From the NCBI RefSeq assembly GCF_000426285.1, contig NZ_AUFB01000007.1, positions 1 to 64,000 on the forward strand: a stretch of 64,000 nt of DNA, written 5' to 3'. A program made the position numbers and the translations under genes. The notes under the pieces were generated by a model. It was given only the letters and a program-made list of their open reading frames with translations. It had not been told where the DNA came from and ran no database searches. Shown here one piece after another: positions 8,392 through 17,186 of this stretch (position 1 is the first letter of the stretch; every line of letters begins with the position of its first letter). Source of the stretch: Rhizobium leucaenae USDA 9039. Its GTDB lineage: Bacteria; Pseudomonadota; Alphaproteobacteria; Rhizobiales; Rhizobiaceae.

Positions 8392-9386
8392 ATCGAATAA
8401 GCCTCAAGTGCCCCGGCAAGCCTGCGATCCACCACCTCGTCTGGAGCAAGGCCAAAGCGCAGCCAATTTGGCGCATAGTCGAACTTGCGGACGAGAATAT
8501 GATGGCGGCAGAGATGCGAATATATGTCGCTTGCACGATCATCGGCGACAAGCGCAAACAGCCCCGTGCCACCGGCCACCTGAAGCCTAGCTCGGCGAAG
8601 GACCGCATCCAGCGCCGACCTGCGATCGGAAATGCGGTTGCGAATGGTGGTTGTGTCGCCCGCCATCGAAGAGGCGGCCAGTGAAAGCGCCGGCCCGGAA
8701 ACGGCCCACGGTCCGAGCCAATCCTCGAAACGCTCTAAGAGCGAAACCTGCGCGATAACGAAGCCGAGGCGCAGACCGGCCAAGCCGAAGAATTTGCCGA
8801 AGGAACGAAAAATGATGAGGTTCGGCATGGAGGACGCATAAGGCGCAAGGCTGCTTTCCGGCTCCATATCCCCAAACGCTTCGTCGACCACCAGTATGCC
8901 GCCACGCCGCTGCAGCCGGTCATGCAATTCCCGCAGCCGGCCGACGGACAGCATTCGGCCATCCGGATTGTTGGGATTGACGGCGATGACCAGCCCCTGT
9001 TCGGACGTGAGATCATCGACACCGGTAATCTTGAAGGCCGGCATACCGGCAAGCGCGAAGGCGCGGGCATATTCCCCATAGGTTGGCGACAGGATGGCCA
9101 CACTGCCTGCCGATCCAAGCCGCGGCAGTAGCTGGATCGCCGATTGCGTACCGGGGATCGGCAATGGCAGGATATCGCCGCTGCGATAATAGGCCCGCGC
9201 GACCTCCCTCGCCCGCTCCACCAGATGCTGATCCGGCAGCCGATGCCATGCCGAAACGGAGATGTCCGGCAACGCAATGGGATTGGGATTGATACCGGTT
9301 GACAGATCGAGCCAGTCCTCTGGCCGCCCGCCATAGAGACGAGCCGCCGCCGTGATGCCGCCGCCGTGTACGATCCTGTTCGTCAT
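8388..9386 (-). CDS. cobC: Threonine-phosphate decarboxylase CobC (PLP enzyme)
   Basis: The product is a 332-residue fold-type I aminotransferase-like enzyme. The PLP-binding lysine is in RSFGKFFGLAGLRLGF near residue 195, and NPNNPDG near 137 is the usual substrate and cofactor loop. CobC/CobD-type decarboxylases make (R)-1-amino-2-propanol phosphate, the linker of the lower ligand of cobalamin. It overlaps both neighbours (cobB upstream, cobD downstream) by 4 bases, which shows tight operon packing. Confidence 0.9.
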   Translation of the reverse strand: MTNRIVHGGGITAAARLYGGRPEDWLDLSTGINPNPIALPDISVSAWHRLPDQHLVERAREVARAYYRSGDILPLPIPGTQSAIQLLPRLGSAGSVAILSPTYGEYARAFALAGMPAFKITGVDDLTSEQGLVIAVNPNNPDGRMLSVGRLRELHDRLQRRGGILVVDEAFGDMEPESSLAPYASSMPNLIIFRSFGKFFGLAGLRLGFVIAQVSLLERFEDWLGPWAVSGPALSLAASSMAGDTTTIRNRISDRRSALDAVLRRARLQVAGGTGLFALVADDRASDIYSHLCRHHILVRKFDYAPNWLRFGLAPDEVVDRRLAGALEAYSI

Positions 9387-10690
9387 GCGGCCTCACCGGC
9401 AAGATCGATCAGATGCATGTAGGAGCCGGCGACATTGCCACGCTGCAGACCGGCCGTGCCGAGATCGGCCCCGAGCGCGTCTTTGGCCGCAAACAGCCGA
9501 TCGGCCGTGCCTTCGGAGACGATGGTCGAATAATGAAATTCATGCGCTGTCATCGGCCGATCGAAGAACGAACCGTCAAGCGGCACCACACGCCGATAGC
9601 CGAGATGCCTCTGGCGCTTCTCATAACTGGTGACGACAGGCAGTAGCCCAAGCATTTCATGTCGCATGCCGGTGGCATCCACCAAGCCATCGCCGAGCAC
9701 CATGTAGCCGCCGCACTCGCCATAGATTCGCACACCCCGCGCGGCGGCGGCCTTCATTGCCTCTTGAAAACGGGATGCCGTCGCAAGCCTGCCCGCATGC
9801 AATTCCGGGTAACCACCAGGCAGATAGATGGCGTCGGCATCGTCAGCCGGCGCTTCATCGGCAAGCGGCGAGAAAAACGAAATCTCCGCCCCGCGCCGGC
9901 GCCAGCCGAGCAGCATATGCTCATAGCAGAAGGCAAAAGCGATATCGCGCGCCACGGCAATGCGCTGCCCAAACGGCATCAAACGGGCGATGTTGGCGGC
10001 CGATGGCCGGATGATATTCTGGTGTGCGGCCCGCAGCAGCAGTCCGAAATCGCATGCTTTGGAGATCGTCTCCGCCGCGTGTTCGATAAACCCCTCCAGC
10101 CCGGCATGTTCTCCGGCCTGCACCAGCCCGAGATGCCGCTCCGGCAGCGTCAGCTCCTTGTCGCCGCGAATGACGGCAGCCACGGGAATGCGGACGGCTT
10201 CCAAGGCGCGACGCAGCATCGCCTCATGCCGGTCGCTGCCGACGCGGTTGAGGATGACGCCGGCGATACGAACATCGGCGCGGAAATTGACAAAGCCTGT
10301 GACGAGCGCAGCAATCGACTGCGACATCCGCGATGCGTCGACCACGAGCACGACGGAAAGCCCAAGGAAGGCGGCAAGATCGGCCGGCGTACCCGAACCA
10401 TCCGCCGCACCGTCGAACAAACCCATCATGGCTTCGATGACCAGCATCCGCCCGCCGGCGCGATGCAGCGCCGAATTGGCGGAAATCAACTCGGGGCGCA
10501 TCGCCCATGGATCGAAATTAAGACAGGGCGAACCGCTGGCCGCAGCAAGGAAAGCAGGGTCGATGTAGTCTGGTCCTGCCTTGCCTGGAGCTACCGCAAT
10601 TCCCCGTTTTCGCAGCGCGCGCAAGAGACCGAGCGTGACCGTGGTCTTGCCCGAACCGGAGGACGGCGCGGCAATCAGCAAGCCGCTCAT
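9383..10690 (-). CDS. cobB: Hydrogenobyrinate a,c-diamide synthase CobB
   Basis: The product is 435 residues. The N-terminal ATP-binding domain begins with a P-loop (APSSGSGKTTVTLGL), and the C-terminal half is a class I glutamine amidotransferase domain with the nucleophile Cys in YGECGGYMVLG. It amidates the a and c side chains of hydrogenobyrinic acid using glutamine and ATP, before cobalt insertion by CobNST. It overlaps cobA and cobC by 4 bases each. Confidence 0.93.
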   Translation of the reverse strand: MSGLLIAAPSSGSGKTTVTLGLLRALRKRGIAVAPGKAGPDYIDPAFLAAASGSPCLNFDPWAMRPELISANSALHRAGGRMLVIEAMMGLFDGAADGSGTPADLAAFLGLSVVLVVDASRMSQSIAALVTGFVNFRADVRIAGVILNRVGSDRHEAMLRRALEAVRIPVAAVIRGDKELTLPERHLGLVQAGEHAGLEGFIEHAAETISKACDFGLLLRAAHQNIIRPSAANIARLMPFGQRIAVARDIAFAFCYEHMLLGWRRRGAEISFFSPLADEAPADDADAIYLPGGYPELHAGRLATASRFQEAMKAAAARGVRIYGECGGYMVLGDGLVDATGMRHEMLGLLPVVTSYEKRQRHLGYRRVVPLDGSFFDRPMTAHEFHYSTIVSEGTADRLFAAKDALGADLGTAGLQRGNVAGSYMHLIDLAGEAA

Positions 10691-11535
10691 GCCGGCACCT
10701 TGTGACCCGCCCCCGCCCGCACGTCCGTTTCCGGCAGAAGCTTACGGCCGGACAGAGCGCCCAACCAGTCGAGGGAAGGCCGCAGCTTGACTACCTTGCC
10801 GACGACGACGATCGCCGGCGGTTCCATGCCGGATGCAGCGACATCGGCTTCGGCCTGACCGAGTGTCGTCTCTAGCACCTGCTGCGCTGGCGTCGCGGCA
10901 TTGCAGACGAAGGCGACCGGCTCATCGGCCGAACGGCCGGCGGCGATGAGATTGGCGCTGATCTGCGCAATATGCTTCATCGCCATATACATGACGATGA
11001 CGGGTGAACCCTTGCCGATCGCTTCCCAATTGATCGCGTCCGGCACGACACCGGAGGAATCATGACCGGTTAGGAAGGTAACGGCATGATTGACGTCGCG
11101 ATGGGTGACAGGGATGCCGGCATAGGCGAGGCCGCCGATGCCGGCGGTAATACCCGGTACGATCCGGAACGGAATCCCGTGTTCGACCAGCATCAGCGCT
11201 TCTTCGCCGCCCCGCCCGAACACGAAGGGATCGCCGCCCTTCAGCCGCAAAACGCGCTTGCCCGCCCGCGCGAGCTCGACAAGACGCAGGGAAATATCCC
11301 GCTGCTTGGCGGACGGCTTGCCGCCGCGCTTGCCTGCATATTCCAATATCGCACCGGGATGGGCGAGTTTCAGGCAGTCCTCGTTGACGAGCGCGTCGTG
11401 CACGATGATATCGGCCTCGGCCAGTCCCTTCGCCGCCAGTAAGGTCAAAAGCCCGGGATCACCCGGCCCGGCGCCGACAAGCCACACGGAGCCCGGCTCC
11501 AGCGCCGGCAGATTGGAAAATGCAGTATCGTTCAT
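10687..11535 (-). CDS. cobA: Uroporphyrinogen-III C-methyltransferase CobA
   Basis: This SAM-dependent enzyme makes precorrin-2, the entry step of the corrin (and siroheme) branch. The first conserved block VGAGPGDPGLLTLLAAKGL and the second, LRLKGGDPFVFGRGGEE, are complete, and the GIPVTHRD block follows. The start MNDTAFSNL at 11535 is preferred because an AGGACAGGTGGG ribosome site precedes it and the upstream extension is atypical. It is the first gene of cobABCD. No cobalamin riboswitch was found in its upstream region. Confidence 0.93.
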   Translation of the reverse strand: MNDTAFSNLPALEPGSVWLVGAGPGDPGLLTLLAAKGLAEADIIVHDALVNEDCLKLAHPGAILEYAGKRGGKPSAKQRDISLRLVELARAGKRVLRLKGGDPFVFGRGGEEALMLVEHGIPFRIVPGITAGIGGLAYAGIPVTHRDVNHAVTFLTGHDSSGVVPDAINWEAIGKGSPVIVMYMAMKHIAQISANLIAAGRSADEPVAFVCNAATPAQQVLETTLGQAEADVAASGMEPPAIVVVGKVVKLRPSLDWLGALSGRKLLPETDVRAGAGHKVPA

Positions 11536-11843
11536 CCCACCTGTCCTATGCCCGGATGGCCAAAATTGCAATCTTGAGAATGGGATAAGGCCCTTCCGGC
11601 TTCGAGTCTCATTTCCCTGCCGTGATGATAGGGTAGATCAGCTCGCAGCAGCAGCAACGCTGCGCTATTCACTTTCCCCAGGGCGACGAAGACGTCGGAA
11701 GGAAGAGCCGATGCATCGCTGGAAATCTCTGACTCGAATTGTCAGGACGCCAGTACAACAACTTGATAATATTAAAAAATAGACGATCCTGCAGACAGGA
11801 AGCTTCCGGAGAAGGCAGAACAGCCGCCCTCTCCGAATCTGCG
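11536..11843. other. Intergenic region upstream of cobA and downstream of the nucleoside hydrolase
   Basis: These 308 bases separate two genes read on the minus strand. The right part (about 11773-11835) holds terminator hairpins for the nucleoside hydrolase. The left part must hold the cobA promoter. I see neither a B12 box nor any convincing open frame apart from a 23-codon one on the plus strand that I do not trust. Confidence 0.6.
11773..11835 (-). terminator. Terminator after nucleoside hydrolase
   Basis: On the minus strand a CGGAGA...TCTCCG stem (11807-11835) is followed by a TCCTG-TCTG-CAGGA hairpin (11787-11800) and then a run of six T (complement of 11774-11779). It lies directly downstream of the nucleoside hydrolase stop at 11844. 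Confidence 0.65.
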
Positions 11844-12803
11844 TCAGTGGTTCGCCTTGCCGAGAATCACATCGCGGATCAGGTCGATGACCGCTTGCGA
11901 GCGGATGCCGGTGCAGACGATCTGGGTCGGCAGATTGTCCCATTCGTTCGGCGGGAAATGTCGGCCGTTCGGCTTGACGATTGTCTGGCCGTCGGCGATG
12001 CCGCCGCAGACGACGCGAACCGAACCCTCGATAGTATCGAACAATTCCGGCGCCACGACATAGACGCACGCACAGCTATCGTGCACCATCATGCCGTCAT
12101 CCACTGCATGGCTGTAAAAGTCGATATAGGATTGCGACAGGTCAGACAGCAATTGCACGGACGGGCCGCCGGCCTTCGCCATGTCGGCGAGATAGCTGCG
12201 GCTCATCGTCGTAACCGCGGTCACGTCGAGGCCGACGACCACGACTTTCCAGGCTGCGGTCATGACAGCATCCGCGGCTTCCGGGTCGCCGTGAATATTG
12301 GCTTCCGCCACCGGCGTGACATTGCCCGGAACATAGAAATTGCCGCCCATGATGACGACGTCTTTCACCTGCTTGGCGATCTCCGGATCGTGCTTCAGGG
12401 CCAGTGCCAGATTGGTCATACGGCCGACAGCGACAAGGGTCACCTCGCCCGGATTGGCGCGGACCGTATCGATGATGAACTGGTGGGCCGGACGCGGATC
12501 GGTCGACAGATCGATCGTTTCCGGCACTTCGATATCGCCAAGACCATTGCGGCCATGCACGAAGGTAGGCCAATCCCGTTCCCTTCGCGATGGATCGAAC
12601 GTAACGCTGGCGCCGCGGGCAACCGGGCACGCAATGTTCCATTCGCGCTTCAGAAACAACGCATTGCGCGTCGTCGTGTCGACGGAAGCATTGCCGAACA
12701 CCGTGGTGACGCCGAGAAGATCGATATCCGAATGGCGATGCAGGAAGAGAAGCGCCATGGCGTCATCGACGCCAGGGTCCGTGTCGTAAATGACCTTATG
12801 CAT
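11844..12803 (-). CDS. Ribonucleoside hydrolase (IunH family)
   Basis: The product is 319 residues and starts with the diagnostic calcium-binding motif YDTDPGVDDAMALL. Further family blocks are VTTVFGNASVDTTTRNAL and the metal and ribose site region MGGNFYVPGNVTPVAEANIHGDPEAA... around residue 150. It hydrolyses the N-glycosidic bond of nucleosides to base and ribose in the cytoplasm. The substrate range (purine, pyrimidine or both) cannot be told from this sequence. It is a single gene with its own terminator. Confidence 0.9.
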   Translation of the reverse strand: MHKVIYDTDPGVDDAMALLFLHRHSDIDLLGVTTVFGNASVDTTTRNALFLKREWNIACPVARGASVTFDPSRRERDWPTFVHGRNGLGDIEVPETIDLSTDPRPAHQFIIDTVRANPGEVTLVAVGRMTNLALALKHDPEIAKQVKDVVIMGGNFYVPGNVTPVAEANIHGDPEAADAVMTAAWKVVVVGLDVTAVTTMSRSYLADMAKAGGPSVQLLSDLSQSYIDFYSHAVDDGMMVHDSCACVYVVAPELFDTIEGSVRVVCGGIADGQTIVKPNGRHFPPNEWDNLPTQIVCTGIRSQAVIDLIRDVILGKANH

Positions 12804-13015
12804 GATTTTTCCTTATTATCCTTTTGATCACCCTGATCTTATCCAAAGACTGCCCGCAGTTTTTGGGATCATGGCACGAACTCGCCGCGACGCATACGAG
12901 CAGCGACCGGCGAAATGCCTCACCATAGCCGCAGCTGCCATTTCTGCAATATCGGACGCAATCTCACGCGAATTCGTCACAAACTGCGAGAAATCGCGGC
13001 CGAGGAGTCAGAAAA

Positions 13016-13423
13016 TCAGCCGATTTTCGCAATTGCGGCGGTGGCAAAGCCGGACTTGATTTTCGGAAGAACAAGCTCCGCGATAGGTCCGGCGGCCGCC
13101 AGCGCAGCGGCTTCGGCGACTCCGTGGCAACCGACGCGAGCAAAGACGAGCTCGGACGGGTTCTTCAGGCGAGGCGTCTCGCGCTCCAGCGTTGCGGCGT
13201 CAAAAAAACGCAACGGCAGTTGAAGATGAGCAGCCGTCTCCAGGATCGCCGGCTCGTTGCTCCGCGTGTCGATAGAGGCGATTGTCAGTACCTGCGTGAC
13301 CTCTATCCCGCTGTCCCGCAAGGCCCGTTCGGCAAGCAGGCGCACATCGTTCCAGTCCGTACCGCGCTCGCAGCCGAGGCCGAGGATGTAGCGGCGGGCA
13401 ATAGGTTCAAGATGTGTCGTCAT
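13016..13423 (-). CDS. cobE: CobE-like cobalamin biosynthesis protein
   Basis: The product is 135 residues and consists of a single domain of the CobE / CbiG C-terminal type (RRYILGLGCERGTDWNDVRLLAERAL and a C-terminal VGCHGVAEAAALAAAG block). CobE is needed for aerobic cobalamin synthesis, but its biochemical role is unclear; the related CbiG opens the delta-lactone in the anaerobic route. It stands apart from cobABCD, divergent from the TSUP transporter gene. Confidence 0.85.
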   Translation of the reverse strand: MTTHLEPIARRYILGLGCERGTDWNDVRLLAERALRDSGIEVTQVLTIASIDTRSNEPAILETAAHLQLPLRFFDAATLERETPRLKNPSELVFARVGCHGVAEAAALAAAGPIAELVLPKIKSGFATAAIAKIG

Positions 13424-13599
13424 GTGGGGGCCTCAGCGACGGCAATTATAGTCAGGCACGGCAAAAACGCACTCACCTGACCATCTACAGAATCATTCCC
13501 CTGGCCGTCAATTTCGCCCGGTGTGTCCCTACAGCCATTGCCCTAATGTAATCGCAGTGCAAGAAGACGTACCAAATCACACGCCTTCGAGTTCTCGCC

Positions 13600-14385
13600 T
13601 TGCAAGACATCACCCTTCATCTGCTGCTTCTGCTCTTCGCCGCCGCCTTCTTCGCCGGTTTTGTCGATTCCATTGCCGGTGGCGGCGGATTGATTACCGT
13701 GCCAGCCATGCTGCTTGCCGGCATTCCGCCGTTACAGACGCTCGGCACCAACAAGGTGCAATCGATCTGCGGCGCCGCCTCCGCGACTATCGCCTATGCC
13801 CGCCAAGGCCATGTGCAGCTTCGCACGCAATTGCCGATGGCGCTGATGGCGGTTGTCGGCGGCATGCTGGGCGCAGCACTGGCGACGATCATGCCCGGCG
13901 ATGTCCTGCGCATCATCCTGCCGTTCCTGTTGATCGCCATCGCACTTTATTTCGCCTTCAAGCCAAATCTAAACGATGTCGAAAAACATGGCCGCATGAG
14001 CGCAACGCTTTTCGGTTTCACGTTCGTGCCGCTGATCGGCTTTTACGATGGCGCCTTCGGCCCCGGGACGGGCTCGTTCTTCATGCTCGCTTTCGTCACA
14101 CTCGTCGGCTTCGGCATGCTGAAGGCGACGGCGCATACGAAGCTGTTGAATTTCGGTTCCAACCTCGGCAGCCTGATCGTCTTCATCTTCTCCGGCGCCA
14201 TTCTCTGGAAGGTCGGCCTGACCATGGGGCTTGGGCAGTTCCTCGGCGCCCAACTCGGTTCAAGGCTTGCCATGCGCATCGGCGCGAAACTGATCAAGCC
14301 GCTGCTGGTGGTCGTCTGCATCGCCTTCGCCATCAAGCTGCTGGCCGACCCGACCAATCCCGTTCGCGTCTGGCTGGGGTTCTAA
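13600..14385 (+). CDS. TSUP-family membrane transporter (TauE/SafE, DUF81)
   Basis: The product is 261 residues with about eight hydrophobic segments. The opening AAAFFAGFVDSIAGGGGLITVPAML and the later GFYDGAFGPGTGSFFMLAFV repeat are characteristic of the TauE/SafE (YfcA-like) family, which moves organosulfur or carboxylate anions across the inner membrane. The best start is a TTG at 13600, since no in-frame ATG precedes the first membrane segment. It is divergent from cobE. The substrate is unknown, and its proximity to cob genes does not prove a link. Confidence 0.8.
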   Translation: MQDITLHLLLLLFAAAFFAGFVDSIAGGGGLITVPAMLLAGIPPLQTLGTNKVQSICGAASATIAYARQGHVQLRTQLPMALMAVVGGMLGAALATIMPGDVLRIILPFLLIAIALYFAFKPNLNDVEKHGRMSATLFGFTFVPLIGFYDGAFGPGTGSFFMLAFVTLVGFGMLKATAHTKLLNFGSNLGSLIVFIFSGAILWKVGLTMGLGQFLGAQLGSRLAMRIGAKLIKPLLVVVCIAFAIKLLADPTNPVRVWLGF

Positions 14386-14487
14386 AACGGGCGGCTTTGA
14401 TTACCTGCCACGTAATTGATAGTGCTGAAGGGCTCACCCATGATCGCTTTGCCTGAACGGTTCAGGCGATCCAAAGGAGTTGACCCG

Positions 14488-14853
14488 ATGACCGATGCAA
14501 CAACCATTGCCGAACGCTATCTCGCCGTCTGGAACGAAACCGACGCTGAACGGCGCCGCGCCCTCATCACTGAGGCTTGGACGGAATCCTGCACCTATGT
14601 CGATCCGCTGATGCGCGGCGAAGGCCATGAGCAGATCGATGCGCTGGTCGCCGCCGTGCATACCCGCCTTCCCGGCTTGCGCTTCAAACTCGCCGGCCCG
14701 GCCGATCGCTACGGCGACAACCTTCGTTTCTCCTGGAGCCTTGGCGCGGAAGGCGATGAGCCTCTGATCAAGGGCACGGACTTCGCCATCCTCGACGGCG
14801 AGCGGCTGAAAACGGTTCACGGCTTTCTCGATCAGGCCCCGGCCGCCCTATGA
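14488..14853 (+). CDS. SnoaL/NTF2-like protein
   Basis: The product is a 121-residue single-domain protein with the cone-shaped NTF2/SnoaL pattern: N-terminal helix TTIAERYLAVWNETDAERRRALI, then CTYVDPLMRGEGHEQIDALVAAVH and alternating strands. The start ATG at 14488 has an AAAGGAG ribosome site 8 bases upstream. It overlaps the following XRE regulator by 4 bases (ATGA), so the two are translated together. The ligand or substrate is unknown. Confidence 0.78.
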   Translation: MTDATTIAERYLAVWNETDAERRRALITEAWTESCTYVDPLMRGEGHEQIDALVAAVHTRLPGLRFKLAGPADRYGDNLRFSWSLGAEGDEPLIKGTDFAILDGERLKTVHGFLDQAPAAL

Positions 14854-15662
14854 TGATGCCCGGCCGCTCTCTTGGCGATTACCTGCGCGAATGGCGGCAG
14901 CGCCGCCATTTGAGCCAGCTCGAATTTGCCCTCGAAGCTGAGATATCGCAACGGCATCTCAGCTTTATCGAGAGCGGACGCGCACTTCCAAGCCGCGAGA
15001 TGCTGATCCATCTTGCGGAACGGCTCGGCGTGCCGCTCCGCGAACGCAATCCGATGCTGTTGGCCGCCGGCTTCGCGCCGGTCTTCCCGGAACGCTCGCT
15101 GGACGACCCGGCTCTAGCTCCGGCACGCCGAGCCATCGACGTCATTCTAAAGGGCCACGAACCCTTTCCGGCGCTTGCGATCGACAGGCATTGGACCCTG
15201 ATCGCCGCGAATGACGCGGTTGCGCCCCTGCTCTCCGGCGTCGCCGATGTCACATTGCTCGAGCCGCCGGTGAATGTCCTGAGGCTCAGCCTGCATCCGC
15301 AGGGCCTTGCACCGCGTATTTTCAATCTCGCCGAATGGCGCGCACATCTGCTGGAAAGGTTGCGCCAGCAGATCATTGCGACCGGCGATCCAGTGCTCTC
15401 CGATCTGCTGAAGGAACTCTCGGCCTATCCCGCACCGACCGCGCATAGGCCAAGCTCGCTTAACCGCGACTATGCCGGTATCGCCGTACCCCTGGAGCTT
15501 ATCACCAACGCCGGACGCCTCTCTTTCATTTCGACAACCACCATCTTCGGCACGCCCGTCGATATCACCCTTGCAGAGCTGGCGATCGAATCCCTTTTCC
15601 CTGCGGATCAGGCAACGGCCGAGGCGTTAAAAGAGATGGCGGCAGTCGCGCGGAGTAGCTGA
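14850..15662 (+). CDS. XRE-family transcriptional regulator with MmyB-like ligand domain
   Basis: The product is 270 residues. A helix-turn-helix of the Cro/C1 type occupies about residues 10-65 (DYLREWRQRRHLSQLEFALEAEISQRHLSFIESG). The rest resembles the MmyB-like PAS-type ligand-binding domain (ALAIDRHWTLIAANDAVAPLL and the C-terminal TTIFGTPVDITLAELAIESLFP). These regulators often control the adjacent gene, here the coupled SnoaL-like protein. Three consecutive Met codons make the exact start uncertain by up to two residues. Confidence 0.85.
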   Translation: MMMPGRSLGDYLREWRQRRHLSQLEFALEAEISQRHLSFIESGRALPSREMLIHLAERLGVPLRERNPMLLAAGFAPVFPERSLDDPALAPARRAIDVILKGHEPFPALAIDRHWTLIAANDAVAPLLSGVADVTLLEPPVNVLRLSLHPQGLAPRIFNLAEWRAHLLERLRQQIIATGDPVLSDLLKELSAYPAPTAHRPSSLNRDYAGIAVPLELITNAGRLSFISTTTIFGTPVDITLAELAIESLFPADQATAEALKEMAAVARSS

Positions 15663-15676
15663 AACCGTCTCAGCCA

Positions 15677-16786
15677 CTAATCCAACACGAATTCCCCCAC
15701 GTTCATCGCCACGCCATTGACCATCGCGTCGATCCGATGGAGCCCTGGATAATGCTTGCGTGTCGTCAGGTCATCCAGACGCAATGCTTTGGAAAATTGC
15801 GCCGTTTCGCCGGGCGCCAATGAAACCGATGTCAGCTTGAAGACCTTTGGCCTGGCCGAGCCGTTGGCCTTGACGAAATGCACGGCAAAATCGACCAACA
15901 GCGACTGCGCTGCGTCTCCGTCGTTGACGAGGGAAAAGCCGATGCGGACGATATTACCCATCTGCGCCTTTGCCGGAATTATTTGCGCGCTGCCGACACG
16001 AATGCCTTCGGCGGCGGAATAACCCATGGCGCCGATCGCGTCGGCTTCGCCACGCTTGACGGCGGAGCGCAGCGCATGACGGATCAGGCGCTGACGCTCC
16101 GCAGGCGCATCCACGCTCCAGCGGCGCACCGTGTCGATGAGAATAGAGGGATGATCCTTGCCGATATCGTTGAGATTGTTGGCAACGGAGCGGCGGACAT
16201 AAAGCTCCGGATCGTCCTTCAGCAATTCCAACAGTTCAAGCACCGGCGCCGGATTGGTCTGGAAGGCGCGGAGCCGTTGTGCCCATGGAAGGCGTGGCCG
16301 AGTGCCTTCCGATACCAGACGCCGGACATGCACATTGGCGTCGCTGGTCCATATGCGTAGCCGCTCCAATGTCTCGTCCCGCCTTTTGTCGAGGAAGGTG
16401 CGGATGGAGAATTCGGCGGTAAAGCGCTTGGTCAGCTCATATTGCGCACGCATGGAAGACTCGAAATGTTCGATGCCGTTATCGGCGACGAAGATCGTGT
16501 GTGGCAGATAAAGAAACGGCGTCATGCCAAAATTATCGCTGCCGTCCATTTCCGGCCCCAGCGACCGAATGAGAATATCGACCGCCTTGGGATAGTCTCC
16601 GGGCAGAAACGCCTTGAGCATGCGCGCGATCGCCCGCCCGCGGTCCATCAATTCCAGCGGCTCATATCCGTCCAATGTCGCGGCGATGAAACCTTTCCGG
16701 TCGAATCCCGGATGCACCGCGCCGATCATATCGGCGATGCGGGCCGGCACTTCTGCGCCGAAACGATCCTTCAGGCGTTCAGCCAT
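15677..16786 (-). CDS. DNA alkylation repair protein, AlkC/AlkD-like (HEAT repeats)
   Basis: The product is 369 residues. The N-terminal two thirds consist of HEAT-like helical repeats (for example RLRIWTSDANVHVRRLVSEGTRPRLPWAQRL and DDPELYVRRSVANNLNDIGKDHP), as in AlkC and AlkD DNA glycosylases that excise alkylated bases. The last 110 residues are beta-rich and could be an Ig-like DNA-contact domain as in some AlkC proteins. It ends convergent to the XRE gene and probably forms a two-gene unit with the small protein upstream. Confidence 0.8.
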   Translation of the reverse strand: MAERLKDRFGAEVPARIADMIGAVHPGFDRKGFIAATLDGYEPLELMDRGRAIARMLKAFLPGDYPKAVDILIRSLGPEMDGSDNFGMTPFLYLPHTIFVADNGIEHFESSMRAQYELTKRFTAEFSIRTFLDKRRDETLERLRIWTSDANVHVRRLVSEGTRPRLPWAQRLRAFQTNPAPVLELLELLKDDPELYVRRSVANNLNDIGKDHPSILIDTVRRWSVDAPAERQRLIRHALRSAVKRGEADAIGAMGYSAAEGIRVGSAQIIPAKAQMGNIVRIGFSLVNDGDAAQSLLVDFAVHFVKANGSARPKVFKLTSVSLAPGETAQFSKALRLDDLTTRKHYPGLHRIDAMVNGVAMNVGEFVLD

Positions 16787-16795
16787 GCCTATTCC

Positions 16796-17113
16796 TCAAA
16801 AGCTCCGCAGTTGTTCGAAATGCAGCACGCTGGTGCCGGCATTGGCGGAATCGATCTGCATGTGATCGAAATAGTCAAGGCAATCCTTGCTCGCATGCAC
16901 TTTCGGCATGGCCGCTGCCGCATCGGCATGGGAGCGCCACCAGATGACATCGACATAGCTGCCGTCTGAGCCGCGCACCAGTTCGCGGTTGAGATAGCCG
17001 GGCTGCCGCTTCAAAAAACGATCCTGCATTCTCGCAGCCGCTTCCAGAAGCGCGCCTTCGGATACGTCGGGGCGTAGCCTGAACGGCGCCCATTCCATAA
17101 CTTTTCCCGTCAT
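16796..17113 (-). CDS. Small ferredoxin-fold (antibiotic-monooxygenase-like) protein
   Basis: The product is 105 residues with the alternating pattern of dimeric alpha/beta-barrel proteins: a central helix SEGALLEAAARMQDRFLKRQPGYLNRELV and strands around SYVDVIWWRSHADA. Its function is unknown; relatives include monooxygenases and stress-induced proteins. It lies 9 bases upstream of the AlkC/AlkD-like gene and is divergent from the WYL regulator, which is a plausible controller. Confidence 0.65.
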   Translation of the reverse strand: MTGKVMEWAPFRLRPDVSEGALLEAAARMQDRFLKRQPGYLNRELVRGSDGSYVDVIWWRSHADAAAAMPKVHASKDCLDYFDHMQIDSANAGTSVLHFEQLRSF

Positions 17114-17186
17114 CGCCTTTTCCTCGGGCTGAGTTGGATGGGCGTGGTCTATTGCTTAATAGGACAGATAACGACATATTTCAGCC

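Noticed and set aside
11711..11782. Short plus-strand frame coding for a 23-residue basic peptide with a GGAAGG site
   Set aside because: Too short, in a promoter/terminator region, and without any further support.
11536..11843. Possible cobalamin riboswitch upstream of cobA
   Set aside because: No B12 box or matching core blocks occur on either strand; only terminator hairpins of the upstream gene were seen.
12915..13223. Plus-strand frame of 102 codons opposite cobE
   Set aside because: It lies mostly antisense to cobE, is low in complexity (Ala/Ser/Arg-rich), and has no family features.
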